Assembly (NCBI RefSeq): GCF_900095025.1
Contig: NZ_FMBK01000012.1
Coordinates: forward strand, 1-64,000
Length of the DNA: 64,000 nt
Direction of reading: 5' to 3'
From: Acinetobacter albensis
GTDB taxonomy: Bacteria > Pseudomonadota > Gammaproteobacteria > Pseudomonadales > Moraxellaceae
The position numbers and the translations under genes were made by a program. Below the pieces are notes generated by a model. That model did no database searches. It had not been told where the DNA came from and saw nothing but the letters and a program-made list of their open reading frames with translations. Every line of letters begins with the position of its first letter. Position 1 is the stretch's first letter. Of the stretch, positions 37,175 through 45,610 are shown one piece after another.

Positions 37175-37768
37175 TTAAAGCAGTCCAATTTCTTTAAATA
37201 ATTGCTTATAGGCTTCTGCCTTCTTTTCAATGGCTAAAGGATAAGCGCGAGAAGATGAAGGCATCCTGTACAAGGTCATCTCACGTTCTGCAAAATATAC
37301 TTTTGACGACCGTCCTAATTGCGGTTTTTCAGTATTCTCAGGCATAGAAAGCATCAGTGTATCTGTGGCTTTATCCCCTGTCGTCATCATACTGTGGCAG
37401 TGCGGTATTTTTTCTAAAAGTGGAATGAATTGGGTTGGTGTCTTTACTTGTAAAAATTTATCGGAAGCATTGCCGGTTAAACGAATGATTTGATAAGCCG
37501 TATCAAATATCGCAATCCCTTTCTCGAGCAAAAATTCACGAATAAGCCCTTCTTTAAATTTTTTGTGATCGATATCCAAAAAATATTCTTTGTCGTTAAA
37601 AAAAATTAGACCAAAAATCTTCCACATGTCATTTTGATAATTTGGATAATAAAAATCCATTTTCCAGCGTGTTTTCGGTGGAGGAAAACTTCCCAGCATT
37701 AATAGTTTGGCATTCGGCGGTAAAAAGGGTTCCAGTGGATGAGTTTCTATTTCTAATTCATTTGACAT
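37175..37768 (-). CDS. Uracil-DNA glycosylase superfamily protein
   Basis: A 197-residue protein with UDG-fold signatures. The motif near the start is LLMLGSFPPPKTRWKMDFYY (similar to the GxxP water-activating loop), and the C-terminal loop is MPSSSRAY. It resembles the DNA glycosylase branch that acts on deaminated bases in DNA, but the substrate is not certain because the first catalytic motif is divergent. It is located downstream of, and in the same direction as, the GDSL hydrolase gene, about 33 bp apart. Confidence 0.7.
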   Translation of the reverse strand: MSNELEIETHPLEPFLPPNAKLLMLGSFPPPKTRWKMDFYYPNYQNDMWKIFGLIFFNDKEYFLDIDHKKFKEGLIREFLLEKGIAIFDTAYQIIRLTGNASDKFLQVKTPTQFIPLLEKIPHCHSMMTTGDKATDTLMLSMPENTEKPQLGRSSKVYFAEREMTLYRMPSSSRAYPLAIEKKAEAYKQLFKEIGLL

Positions 37769-37801
37769 AGCAATAATCTACTTAAAAGGATTCAATTTAA
37801 T

Positions 37802-38512
37802 TCAAAATATTTGACGAATTTTTTCTGCGATTTGGTTACCCCAAAGCGCATATATTTCCTTACTCGGATGAAAACCATCTGTGGCCATCTGTAAATTTAA
37901 ACTTTGAAAATGAACCAAATCATATTCAATCCACTGCATGTTCTGTCGTTTTTGAATAAAGTCTCCAAGGGCTTGATTCATTTTTTTGGCATATTGACCA
38001 AATAACCACGCTAAAGGATTTGGGAGTGCAGGAAACAAATTCATAGGTGGAACACCAGAGGCAATTACCAAATCTGGGCTAAACTTATGATTGATCTCGT
38101 GATAAAGCTCGTGTTGCTGTTTAATCCAGTTTTGAGGCGATATTAATTGAGTAATATCATTTACACCAACAGAGGTAATCACCACATCAAAATGCTGGTG
38201 AGGCATATTTTGAGCAGTTTGGATCACGTCTAAACTGGAATATCCTATGGTTGCCTCTAGCCTATAACTCACTTCATACTGATTTTTTAATGCTTTGATG
38301 ACTGTACCGAGTAAAGCATCTTCTTGAGTTGTTACGCCTACACCAGCTGCTGCCGAGTCACCTAAAATTAAAATAGACAATGGCTTGCCTATGCCTACAG
38401 TGCCTTGACGATGTCCATCTGGTTCAGCCAATCGTAAGGTCTTTTTTTTGACAGCATAGCCTTGAATCAATAAGGATGGAATTAAAACAAGGGTAGATAT
38501 TTTTAAAAGCAT
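37802..38512 (-). CDS. SGNH/GDSL hydrolase
   Basis: The 236-residue product has the SGNH blocks: ILGDSAAAGVGV with nucleophile Ser, SVGVNDIT with the oxyanion Asn, and DGFHPSKEIY with the catalytic Asp-His. The N-terminal 22 residues from ATG 38512 look like a signal peptide or anchor (LLKISTLVLIPSLLIQGYAV), so it may act in the envelope as a lipase, esterase or acyl-polysaccharide hydrolase. A GTG at 38542 would add ten residues. No strong ribosome site supports either start. Confidence 0.8.
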   Translation of the reverse strand: MLLKISTLVLIPSLLIQGYAVKKKTLRLAEPDGHRQGTVGIGKPLSILILGDSAAAGVGVTTQEDALLGTVIKALKNQYEVSYRLEATIGYSSLDVIQTAQNMPHQHFDVVITSVGVNDITQLISPQNWIKQQHELYHEINHKFSPDLVIASGVPPMNLFPALPNPLAWLFGQYAKKMNQALGDFIQKRQNMQWIEYDLVHFQSLNLQMATDGFHPSKEIYALWGNQIAEKIRQIF

Positions 38513-38619
38513 ACACGAACACAATTTAAGAAATACAACCACAATATACGATTTTTAGCTTTTAAAATCATCGCTGATTTGCATATAAAAGGCTCAGAAT
38601 AAGCCTTATTATTTAAAAA

Positions 38620-39363
38620 TCAGCCTAATTTATTGACCCACTTGAGCGGTAGAATTTTCATCGCCATGCCTATTGGCAACCATGGCCATTGTGGCACATA
38701 AGCTTTTACCCGTTGTTTTTCAATTGCCTGAACAAGTAAGCGTGAGCCAGTTTTGTCATCGACTTCAAAAGGTAATTTTTTCGCACCTTCATTGAGTTCT
38801 GTACGAATATAACCCGGGAAAATCGTACTGACTTTAATCGGTGAATCTAGCAACTCTGCACGAATCCCCTCTGCCAAATGTGCAACCCCGGCTTTACTGG
38901 CAGCATAGGCGGTTAAATGTTTGGGCATACCCCGTATAGCACTCATCGAAGAAATCATCACCAAATGACCCGAATTTTGTGCACGGAAAATTTCTACAGC
39001 GGCCTCGCATTGTGCCAAAGCAGAAATAAAATTGGTTTCGACTGTTGCTCGATTAATCGAAAAATTTCCTTTTCCAATACGACGACCGTCACCCACCCCA
39101 GCATTGACAATGATACGATCGATTGTGCCAAATTCTGCTTTAAAAGCTTTAAACACGACAAATACTTGATCGTAGTCTGTCACATCCAAGGTTTTTGCAA
39201 TGACTTGGATACCATATTGACTTTCAAGCTCTTGTTTTAAAGATTCGAGTCGTTCCAAACGACGTGCACAAATGGCCAGATTATATCCTTTTTGTGCAAA
39301 TTCTCGTGCCATGCCTGCCCCAATTCCAGAGCTTGCACCCGTGATTAAAATTGTTTTTGTCAT
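38620..39363 (-). CDS. Short-chain dehydrogenase/reductase
   Basis: A 247-residue NAD(P)-dependent SDR. The cofactor motif is TGASSGIGAGMA and the catalytic Ser-Tyr-Lys set lies in MISSMSAIRGMPKHLTAYAA and SKAGVAH. ATG 39363 follows AGGAAG; an upstream in-frame ATG is less likely. It is the last gene of the minus-strand run that begins with the acyl-CoA dehydrogenase and would oxidise or reduce a hydroxy-acyl intermediate. The substrate is inferred from context only. Confidence 0.87.
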   Translation of the reverse strand: MTKTILITGASSGIGAGMAREFAQKGYNLAICARRLERLESLKQELESQYGIQVIAKTLDVTDYDQVFVVFKAFKAEFGTIDRIIVNAGVGDGRRIGKGNFSINRATVETNFISALAQCEAAVEIFRAQNSGHLVMISSMSAIRGMPKHLTAYAASKAGVAHLAEGIRAELLDSPIKVSTIFPGYIRTELNEGAKKLPFEVDDKTGSRLLVQAIEKQRVKAYVPQWPWLPIGMAMKILPLKWVNKLG

Positions 39364-39414
39364 ATCATACTTCCTTGTTCTCATCCCTTAATTTGTTAGC
39401 GGTTATTGATTATT

Positions 39415-40113
39415 CTAAATCCATGTCAAAAGTTGGGAATTTTCAGCTTTAATAAAATGATGTTCATTTAAACTTAATAATTGGGGTTCATTGCCCACTA
39501 AACGCAAGGTGGTCATACTGGCATTGGTAATGGCCCAATTGAGTGCAAACGTTCGGTTTAGATTTAATTCTAAGAGTTTTCCTGCCACTACAGAAATGAC
39601 ACCGCCAGAGGTAAAGACCACGGCATAGCGTGGTTTGGTTTTAGCCAATTCATCACATAAATTTTGTAGTGCACTTTCAACACGATTTTTAAAATGTGGC
39701 CAAGACTCATCATATTCATGATGATATTCTCCGCCCGTCCAACGTCCTATTGCACCTTCAAAAATTTTGGCTAAATATGCCCGTGGATTAATTTCATTTT
39801 CAACATCTTGCTTGAGTAAATGTGGTTGATTAAAACGTGGTTCGTATTGGGCAAATACTTGCTGATGATTAAACTCATTCCAAGCCTGATCAGTTTCAAA
39901 TTCAACTTCGGGAAAGCATTGTGCCAATGCCAAAGTGGCTGTTTGTTGATGACGCTGCATTGAACCTGCCACAACATAAGGTGCTTCTTTTAATATTTGA
40001 TTGAAATACTGACCCAATAATATCGCCTGCAATTCACCATTTGGAGAAAGTTTGTCATAACTTTCCGCACCAAATGAAGCTTGTCCGTGACGAATTAAAT
40101 AGATTGTGGTCAT
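39415..40113 (-). CDS. Histidine phosphatase family protein
   Basis: A 232-residue phosphoglycerate-mutase-like phosphatase: the RHG motif LIRHGQASFG carries the phosphohistidine, with the second catalytic His in VVFTSGGVISVV-type sequence replaced by Ser-Gly context that should be checked. Its start overlaps the stop of the phosphotransferase gene by four bases (ATGA), showing translational coupling. In this operon it may remove a phosphate placed by that phosphotransferase, but this is inference. Confidence 0.82.
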   Translation of the reverse strand: MTTIYLIRHGQASFGAESYDKLSPNGELQAILLGQYFNQILKEAPYVVAGSMQRHQQTATLALAQCFPEVEFETDQAWNEFNHQQVFAQYEPRFNQPHLLKQDVENEINPRAYLAKIFEGAIGRWTGGEYHHEYDESWPHFKNRVESALQNLCDELAKTKPRYAVVFTSGGVISVVAGKLLELNLNRTFALNWAITNASMTTLRLVGNEPQLLSLNEHHFIKAENSQLLTWI

Positions 40114-41237
40114 TTTTCTTTTCCTAAAATTTGTTGAAGTTTAGTCATATATTTTTGTGCATGCGTATTGGCCTCTATTTTTTGTTTGCCAATGCGTGTT
40201 AATGCACGAATATGCAACGCATGAATCACAATCCAGAAATCTTTAAATGCAGGATTATTGGTCTGCTGATGATAATAGCGATAATAAATCTGTTGTGCGA
40301 TAACAGCCAAACGAAAAATACCGAATACCTCGTAGAATGCCCAGTTTTCAGTATTTAGACCCGTTTTTTCCAAATAGTAATGGATCACTTGTTCGCGCGT
40401 TAACATCCCTTTTAAATGGGTTGGTTGACGACGAGTATTTTTAAAAATTTGATGATCTGTCGCTTCAACCCAGTACGCCAACGCAGACCCCAAATCCATT
40501 AAAGGATCGCCTAAAGTCGCCATTTCCCAATCCAATACACCAATAATTTCGGTCGGATTATGGGGATCTAAAATAATGTTATCAAAACGCCAGTCATTAT
40601 GAATAATGCAAGTCTTTGAGTCGTTGGGAATATTTTTTAACAACCATTTCCGCACAAATTTAAATGATGGAACATTCAGGGTACGGGCTTTTTCATAACG
40701 TGCATCCCAACCTTCCACCTGACGCCGACAATAGCCTTCACCTTTTCCTAATTTTTCAAGTTCAGTTGCTTGATAAGGTACTTCATGCAGTTCTATTAAC
40801 TTATCCACGACATTAATACACAATCGATGGATTTCAGCTTCACCGAATTGCAGTTCGGGCGGTAATTTTGCACGTGGAATAATACCCTCTATGCGCTTCA
40901 TAATATAAAAGTCGCAACCTATCACGGATTCATCCTGACACAGCGCTACCATTTCAGGCAATACTGAATAAAATGGCGCCAAGGCTTTCTGGACATGGTA
41001 TTCACGTGCCATATCGTGTGCCGACTTTGCTTTAGTCCCTTTTGGTGGACGACGTAAAATCAAATCGATATTTTGATATTTTAAACGATAGGTCCAATTT
41101 GAGGCACCGCCTGAATATTGACTCACCTCAACCGGCCCTTGTAAATCAACCCCTTGCTTTTTCAACCAAGTTTCTACAGCAATGGAGTCAAGTTCTTCGC
41201 CCTGACGGACACTTCCACCCAAATCAATAACTGACAT
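40110..41237 (-). CDS. APH-type phosphotransferase (ACAD10/11 N-domain-like)
   Basis: A 375-residue aminoglycoside-phosphotransferase-fold kinase. The ATP-binding start is SGGASNWTYRLKYQ, the catalytic loop is IHNDWRFDNIILDP and the metal-binding Asp lies in GVLDWEMATLGDPLMDL. This subgroup sits beside acyl-CoA dehydrogenases in bacteria and is fused to one in animal ACAD10/ACAD11, where it phosphorylates 4-hydroxyacyl-CoA. ATG 41237 follows AAGGAAA. It lies between the acyl-CoA dehydrogenase and the histidine phosphatase in one run. Confidence 0.87.
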   Translation of the reverse strand: MSVIDLGGSVRQGEELDSIAVETWLKKQGVDLQGPVEVSQYSGGASNWTYRLKYQNIDLILRRPPKGTKAKSAHDMAREYHVQKALAPFYSVLPEMVALCQDESVIGCDFYIMKRIEGIIPRAKLPPELQFGEAEIHRLCINVVDKLIELHEVPYQATELEKLGKGEGYCRRQVEGWDARYEKARTLNVPSFKFVRKWLLKNIPNDSKTCIIHNDWRFDNIILDPHNPTEIIGVLDWEMATLGDPLMDLGSALAYWVEATDHQIFKNTRRQPTHLKGMLTREQVIHYYLEKTGLNTENWAFYEVFGIFRLAVIAQQIYYRYYHQQTNNPAFKDFWIVIHALHIRALTRIGKQKIEANTHAQKYMTKLQQILGKEK

Positions 41238-41396
41238 TATGATTTTCCTTATTATTTCGCTCAATCCTTAATTTTTAAATAATGAAACGACCTCTTCGTT
41301 ATACCTTGTTATTTTCTCTGATAGAGAGAAATTTTCGGTCAAGTTGTAAGAAATCGCATCACTAAACTTTTAAATCGTCACTTTAAAAACTGATGT

Positions 41397-42629
41397 TCAA
41401 CGCGAAACATAACCACGTTTTGCCAGTTCAAGTTTCGCGATCATGCCTTTATGTACTTCATCCGGTCCATCGGCTAACCGTAGACTGCGCGCCTGAGCAA
41501 AAAAAGCAGTGAGCGGTGTATCACGAGAAACGCCTGCGCCGCCATGAATTTGAATCGCCATATCAACCACTTTCTCTAGCACACTAGGAGCAACCACTTT
41601 AATCGCAGATATTTCAGTTAACGCTGCCCTATTGCCTAGCGTATCCATTTTATAGGCCGCATATAAAGTCAAAAGTCGAGCTTGATCGATCGCGACACGA
41701 GCTTCAGCTACGCGTTCTAAATTGCCGCCCAGTTTTAAAATTTCTTTTCCAAAAGCCTGACGACTCATCCCACGATCAATCATTAATTCTAACGATTTTT
41801 CAGCAGCTCCAATACAACGCATACAATGATGAATTCGACCTGGACCTAAACGTCCTTGGGCAATTTCGAATCCCTGACCAGCACCACCGATAAAATTAGT
41901 TATAGGCACACGTACGTTATTAAAGCTAATTTCGCCATGTCCATGCGGTGCATCATAATCACCGAATACAGGAAGCATTCTTTCTATTTTTACGCCCACA
42001 GTGTCTATAGGAACCAAAACCATAGAATGCTGATGATGACGGTCTTTGGATTTATCGGGCGTATGTGCCATAAAAATAATCATTTTTGCATTGGGATCGC
42101 CCAAGCCTGAAGACCACCATTTACGTCCATTTAAAACGATTTCATCATTTTCAATGACTGCCGTTGCCTGCATATTGGTTGCATCACTAGAGGCCACGAC
42201 GGGTTCAGTCATACAAAATACAGAGCGAATTGTGCCTTCTAATAATGGGATTAACCATTGCTGCTTTTGCTGTTCAGTACCATAACGCCATAATAATTCC
42301 ATGTTACCGCTGTCAGGTGCATTACAATTAAACACAGTGGGTGCAATTAAACTACGACCTGTCAGCTCTGCAATATGAGCATATTCTTGAACAGATAAAC
42401 CTTGTCCTAATACAGGATCTGGCAAGAACATATTCCAAAGACCAGCTTTTTTAGCTTTATTTTTTAATTCGTCAAGTTCAGCTGGCCATTGCCAGATTGT
42501 CCAATCACCGCCTTGGTTTAGTGCATGTACCTGATTCCAAAAATCGGTTTCGATGGGTTCAATTTCATTTTTGATAAAATGTTTAGTCCGTTCTACAAAG
42601 TCTTGTGCCTGTACCGATAATTCAAACAT
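41397..42629 (-). CDS. Acyl-CoA dehydrogenase (ACAD10/11-like)
   Basis: A 410-residue FAD enzyme. The segments VFCMTEPVVASSDATNMQAT and RKWWSSGLGDP form the FAD and substrate site; QIHGGAGVSRDTPLT and RLADGPDEVHKGMIAKLEL are the typical C-terminal signatures. It fits the ACAD subgroup that pairs with APH-type kinases. First gene of the run 42629-38620 and divergent from a LysR regulator. Likely role: beta-oxidation of an unusual, perhaps hydroxylated, acyl-CoA. Confidence 0.9.
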   Translation of the reverse strand: MFELSVQAQDFVERTKHFIKNEIEPIETDFWNQVHALNQGGDWTIWQWPAELDELKNKAKKAGLWNMFLPDPVLGQGLSVQEYAHIAELTGRSLIAPTVFNCNAPDSGNMELLWRYGTEQQKQQWLIPLLEGTIRSVFCMTEPVVASSDATNMQATAVIENDEIVLNGRKWWSSGLGDPNAKMIIFMAHTPDKSKDRHHQHSMVLVPIDTVGVKIERMLPVFGDYDAPHGHGEISFNNVRVPITNFIGGAGQGFEIAQGRLGPGRIHHCMRCIGAAEKSLELMIDRGMSRQAFGKEILKLGGNLERVAEARVAIDQARLLTLYAAYKMDTLGNRAALTEISAIKVVAPSVLEKVVDMAIQIHGGAGVSRDTPLTAFFAQARSLRLADGPDEVHKGMIAKLELAKRGYVSR

Positions 42630-42720
42630 GGTCTTCCCTTAAAAATAGTCTTTATTTTCCTTTACAACACTTTAGTCCAAAATTTATTATGAATAAAATG
42701 ATTTAATAACATATAAAACT

Positions 42721-43638
42721 ATGCATAATATTCATCATAAACCCATTATTGATCTAGCCATTTTTCATGGTATTGATATTAATTTGTATCCTCTTTTTAT
42801 TGGTATTTATGAACAAAAAAGTATTTCAAAAGCCGCTCAAACTTTGTGTATAAGCCAATCGGCAGCCAGTCACGCTTTGCAACGGCTTAGACAACAATTA
42901 CAAGATGATTTATTGGTACGTGCTGGCAACAAAATGCTGCCCACGCCTTTTGCTGAACAGATTTATCCAGTCATTAAAAATGCATTAATGGCGATTCAAA
43001 ATGTTTCAATGCAAAAGCACCAGTTTGAGTCCACTAAAGTACAAAACTTAAAAATTGCGGTACATGATGAAATTGAACCAATTATCTTTCCCAAACTAGT
43101 TGAACATTTTCATCGACTCAATCTTGGTATTCAATTTTTAAGTATTAAATTGAATCGTAAAAATGTACTCACCGATTTAGCCACTCAGCAAATAGATTTT
43201 GTCATCGATTTGGAACAAAATTTGGGTGAGAAAATACAATTTCAGACACTGGCACACGATCATTTTGTGATTTGTACTCAGCAAGTACAGATGAATGAAG
43301 AAATTTATTTGGCTTCACCCCATCTAGGCGTATCTTCTCGTCGTACAGGTATTTTGGTCGAAGATATTTATTTAAATCGTAAACAACTTTCTCGGCAGAT
43401 TTTTTTGCGTTGCCAACATTACTCAACCGCACTACAAATTTTGAGTCAGCAGCCTAAAGCAATTTTAACCATACCTCAAAATATATTGGGACATTTAAAT
43501 CAGTATAATGATTTAAATGTCTTTGAAGTGCCTATACCATTGCCAAATATTCATATTGGAATGTTTTGGCATAAAGACTTAGAAGAAAATTTAAGGCATC
43601 ATTTTTTGCGTAGTGAAATACTCAAAATTTTTGCTTAG
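42721..43638 (+). CDS. LysR family transcriptional regulator
   Basis: A 305-residue LysR-type regulator with the helix-turn-helix SISKAAQTLCISQSAASHAL and QRLRQQLQDDLLVRAG. The effector domain starts near residue 100. It is divergent from the acyl-CoA dehydrogenase gene across only 91 bp, the common layout for a LysR protein and its target operon. I infer it controls 42629-38620. Confidence 0.87.
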   Translation: MHNIHHKPIIDLAIFHGIDINLYPLFIGIYEQKSISKAAQTLCISQSAASHALQRLRQQLQDDLLVRAGNKMLPTPFAEQIYPVIKNALMAIQNVSMQKHQFESTKVQNLKIAVHDEIEPIIFPKLVEHFHRLNLGIQFLSIKLNRKNVLTDLATQQIDFVIDLEQNLGEKIQFQTLAHDHFVICTQQVQMNEEIYLASPHLGVSSRRTGILVEDIYLNRKQLSRQIFLRCQHYSTALQILSQQPKAILTIPQNILGHLNQYNDLNVFEVPIPLPNIHIGMFWHKDLEENLRHHFLRSEILKIFA

Positions 43639-43757
43639 GCTATTTATAAACACAAAATTAAACACTGAGCGTTTAGCTTTTAAGCCATGTACTCCTTAAC
43701 TTTGTCCTACAATAATCGATCTTAGAGCCGTGTATTTACACTGCTCATTTTAACGAT

Positions 43758-44321
43758 TTGGATTTAACTTTGTTGCCTCTTTCTCCCACCTGGCAAATTG
43801 TGCTGGGATTATTCTTTTTATGTTTTTTTTACTATCTACTGCATAAGCTGATCGTTTATTTAAAAAATATTTTTCGTCCATTTAAAAAAGGTCAAAAATA
43901 TTGGTGCCGTGTAAATGCGGTGAGCGATGGTGACACTCTCACCTGCTACCGTTTTAATATAAGACGCTCTGAAACCAAATTACGCTTTGCTTATATTGAT
44001 GCCCCTGAATCCAGCCAAAGCTATGGTAAGGAATCCCAGCGGCTGGTTCAAAGCATGGTTAAAAATAAAATGGTTCGGGTGAAAATTACGGATATTGATC
44101 GTTATGGACGCTGTGTGGGCGTGGTGTATCGCTATCGTAAAAACATCAATGAAGAAATGGTCAAACGCGGTGCTGCATGGGTGTATGAAGAATATATTCA
44201 AGATAAAAAGCATTTAAATTATCTGTTGAACTTACAGAACAAAGCCAAAAAACAGAAAAAAGGCCTTTGGAAAAGTTCGCGCCCAGTACGCCCAAGTATT
44301 TATCGTAAACAGAGTAAGTAA
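43758..44321 (+). CDS. Membrane-anchored thermonuclease (SNase) family protein
   Basis: A 187-residue protein with an N-terminal hydrophobic anchor (IVLGLFFLCFFYYLLHKLIV) and a staphylococcal-nuclease-like domain: NAVSDGDTLTCYR, LRFAYIDAPESSQSYG with the catalytic Arg/Glu region, and DRYGRCVGVVY. It would cut DNA or RNA at the outer face of the inner membrane. The frame begins at TTG 43758; TTG codons at 43770 and 43773 are alternatives and no clear ribosome site decides. Confidence 0.8.
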   Translation: MDLTLLPLSPTWQIVLGLFFLCFFYYLLHKLIVYLKNIFRPFKKGQKYWCRVNAVSDGDTLTCYRFNIRRSETKLRFAYIDAPESSQSYGKESQRLVQSMVKNKMVRVKITDIDRYGRCVGVVYRYRKNINEEMVKRGAAWVYEEYIQDKKHLNYLLNLQNKAKKQKKGLWKSSRPVRPSIYRKQSK

Positions 44322-44435
44322 CGGGCAATAAATATGAATATGTATCGCAATTTTTCCATGAGAATAGCAGTATCTAAAATAATATTTACTTTGGAACTGA
44401 ATAAATAAAACACTTTAACTGTTTTTTTGCTAAAA

Positions 44436-44470
44436 AAAGAGTGGTCTGCATATATAGCAGACCACTCTTT
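44436..44470 (-). terminator. Terminator of the cytochrome bd operon
   Basis: AAAGAGTGGTCTGC and GCAGACCACTCTTT pair perfectly around seven bases. On the minus strand a T run follows. It lies just after the small DUF2474 gene. Confidence 0.9.
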
Positions 44471-44485
44471 CAACTCAAGTAAATC

Positions 44486-44596
44486 TTAAATATAAGCCCA
44501 TTGAATTAAGAGCCGAAATGCGCCTGCAATTAAAGCAAGAGCAAAAAAACCACCCAACCACAATAAAATAAACCACTGCGTTTGTGAAATTTTCAT
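44486..44596 (-). CDS. DUF2474-type small subunit of a bd-type oxidase
   Basis: A 36-residue single-helix membrane protein (MKISQTQWFILLWLGGFFAL, then ALIAGAFRLLI). ATG 44596 lies nine bases after the cydB stop and follows a GGGG-rich ribosome site. Proteins of this size and sequence (DUF2474) follow cydAB/cioAB genes in many proteobacteria and are thought to act like CydX, stabilising the oxidase. It is easily missed because of its length. Confidence 0.8.
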   Translation of the reverse strand: MKISQTQWFILLWLGGFFALALIAGAFRLLIQWAYI

Positions 44597-44605
44597 ATTG
44601 ACCCC

Positions 44606-45610
44606 TTAATGATAACCGTCATCACCAATACGTACTTTATCGCGGAAAACCCAATACGATAAAGCGGTATAAATAATAATAATCGGGATTAATAGCAGTG
44701 CGCCTATCAATGCAAATAACTGACTACTTTGAGGTGCCGCTGCTTCCCAAATAGTGACTGATGGCGGAATAATATAAGGCCATAAACTAATTAAAAAACC
44801 CGTATATGCCAGTAAAACCAAAGCTAATGTATAGATAAATGGACTGAGTTCTTTTCGCTGCTTACACGCACGGAAAGCAAGAAAACTAAAAACCAAAACC
44901 AAAATCGGTACAGGACTAAAATAGATTAACTGAGGTAAACTAAACCAGCGTTGTGCAATTTCGGGATGCGCCAATGGTGTGTAAATACTGACACCTGCAA
45001 AAATGATTAATAAAGCCAGCATCATTTTTGGCATCAAGCTGTACATTTTATTTTGTAGATCTGCTTCTGTCTTGAAAATCAGCCAACCACATCCTAATGT
45101 GGCATAAAGTACAATCACGCCGATTCCTGTAAATATAGAAAACGGCGTTAGCCAATCTAAACCACCTCCACTATAAATACCATGGGTGGTTTCTATACCT
45201 TGAATATAGGCACCCAAAATAATTCCCTGAAAAAAGCTGGCTAAAATAGAACCCCCAATAAATGCTTTATCCCAAAAATGCTTTGTACGATGAGCTTTAA
45301 ATCGAAATTCAAACGCCACCCCACGAAAAATTAATGCAATCACCATTAAAATAACGGGCATATATAGCGCAGACAATACCGTTGAATAAACTAATGGAAA
45401 AGCGGCAAACAGCCCTGCACCGCCCAATACCATCCAAGTTTCATTCCCATCCCATACAGGAGCAACGGTATTCATCATGACATCACGTTCTTGCTCAGCT
45501 TGAATAAATGGAAATAAAATACCAATTCCCAAATCAAAACCATCTAGCACGACATAAATCAGTACACCTACAGCAATAATTACAATCCAAATTAAAGATA
45601 AATCAATCAT
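44606..45610 (-). CDS. cydB: Cytochrome bd-type quinol oxidase subunit II
   Basis: A 334-residue membrane protein with eight or nine hydrophobic helices. The N-terminal VIYVVLDGFDLGIGILFPFI and WDGNETWMVLGGAGLFAAFP are family signatures. It forms the oxidase with CydA. Its ATG overlaps the cydA stop (ATGA), so the subunits are co-translated. Length is slightly below the Escherichia coli CydB (379), as is common for the cyanide-insensitive (CioB) branch. Confidence 0.93.
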   Translation of the reverse strand: MIDLSLIWIVIIAVGVLIYVVLDGFDLGIGILFPFIQAEQERDVMMNTVAPVWDGNETWMVLGGAGLFAAFPLVYSTVLSALYMPVILMVIALIFRGVAFEFRFKAHRTKHFWDKAFIGGSILASFFQGIILGAYIQGIETTHGIYSGGGLDWLTPFSIFTGIGVIVLYATLGCGWLIFKTEADLQNKMYSLMPKMMLALLIIFAGVSIYTPLAHPEIAQRWFSLPQLIYFSPVPILVLVFSFLAFRACKQRKELSPFIYTLALVLLAYTGFLISLWPYIIPPSVTIWEAAAPQSSQLFALIGALLLIPIIIIYTALSYWVFRDKVRIGDDGYH

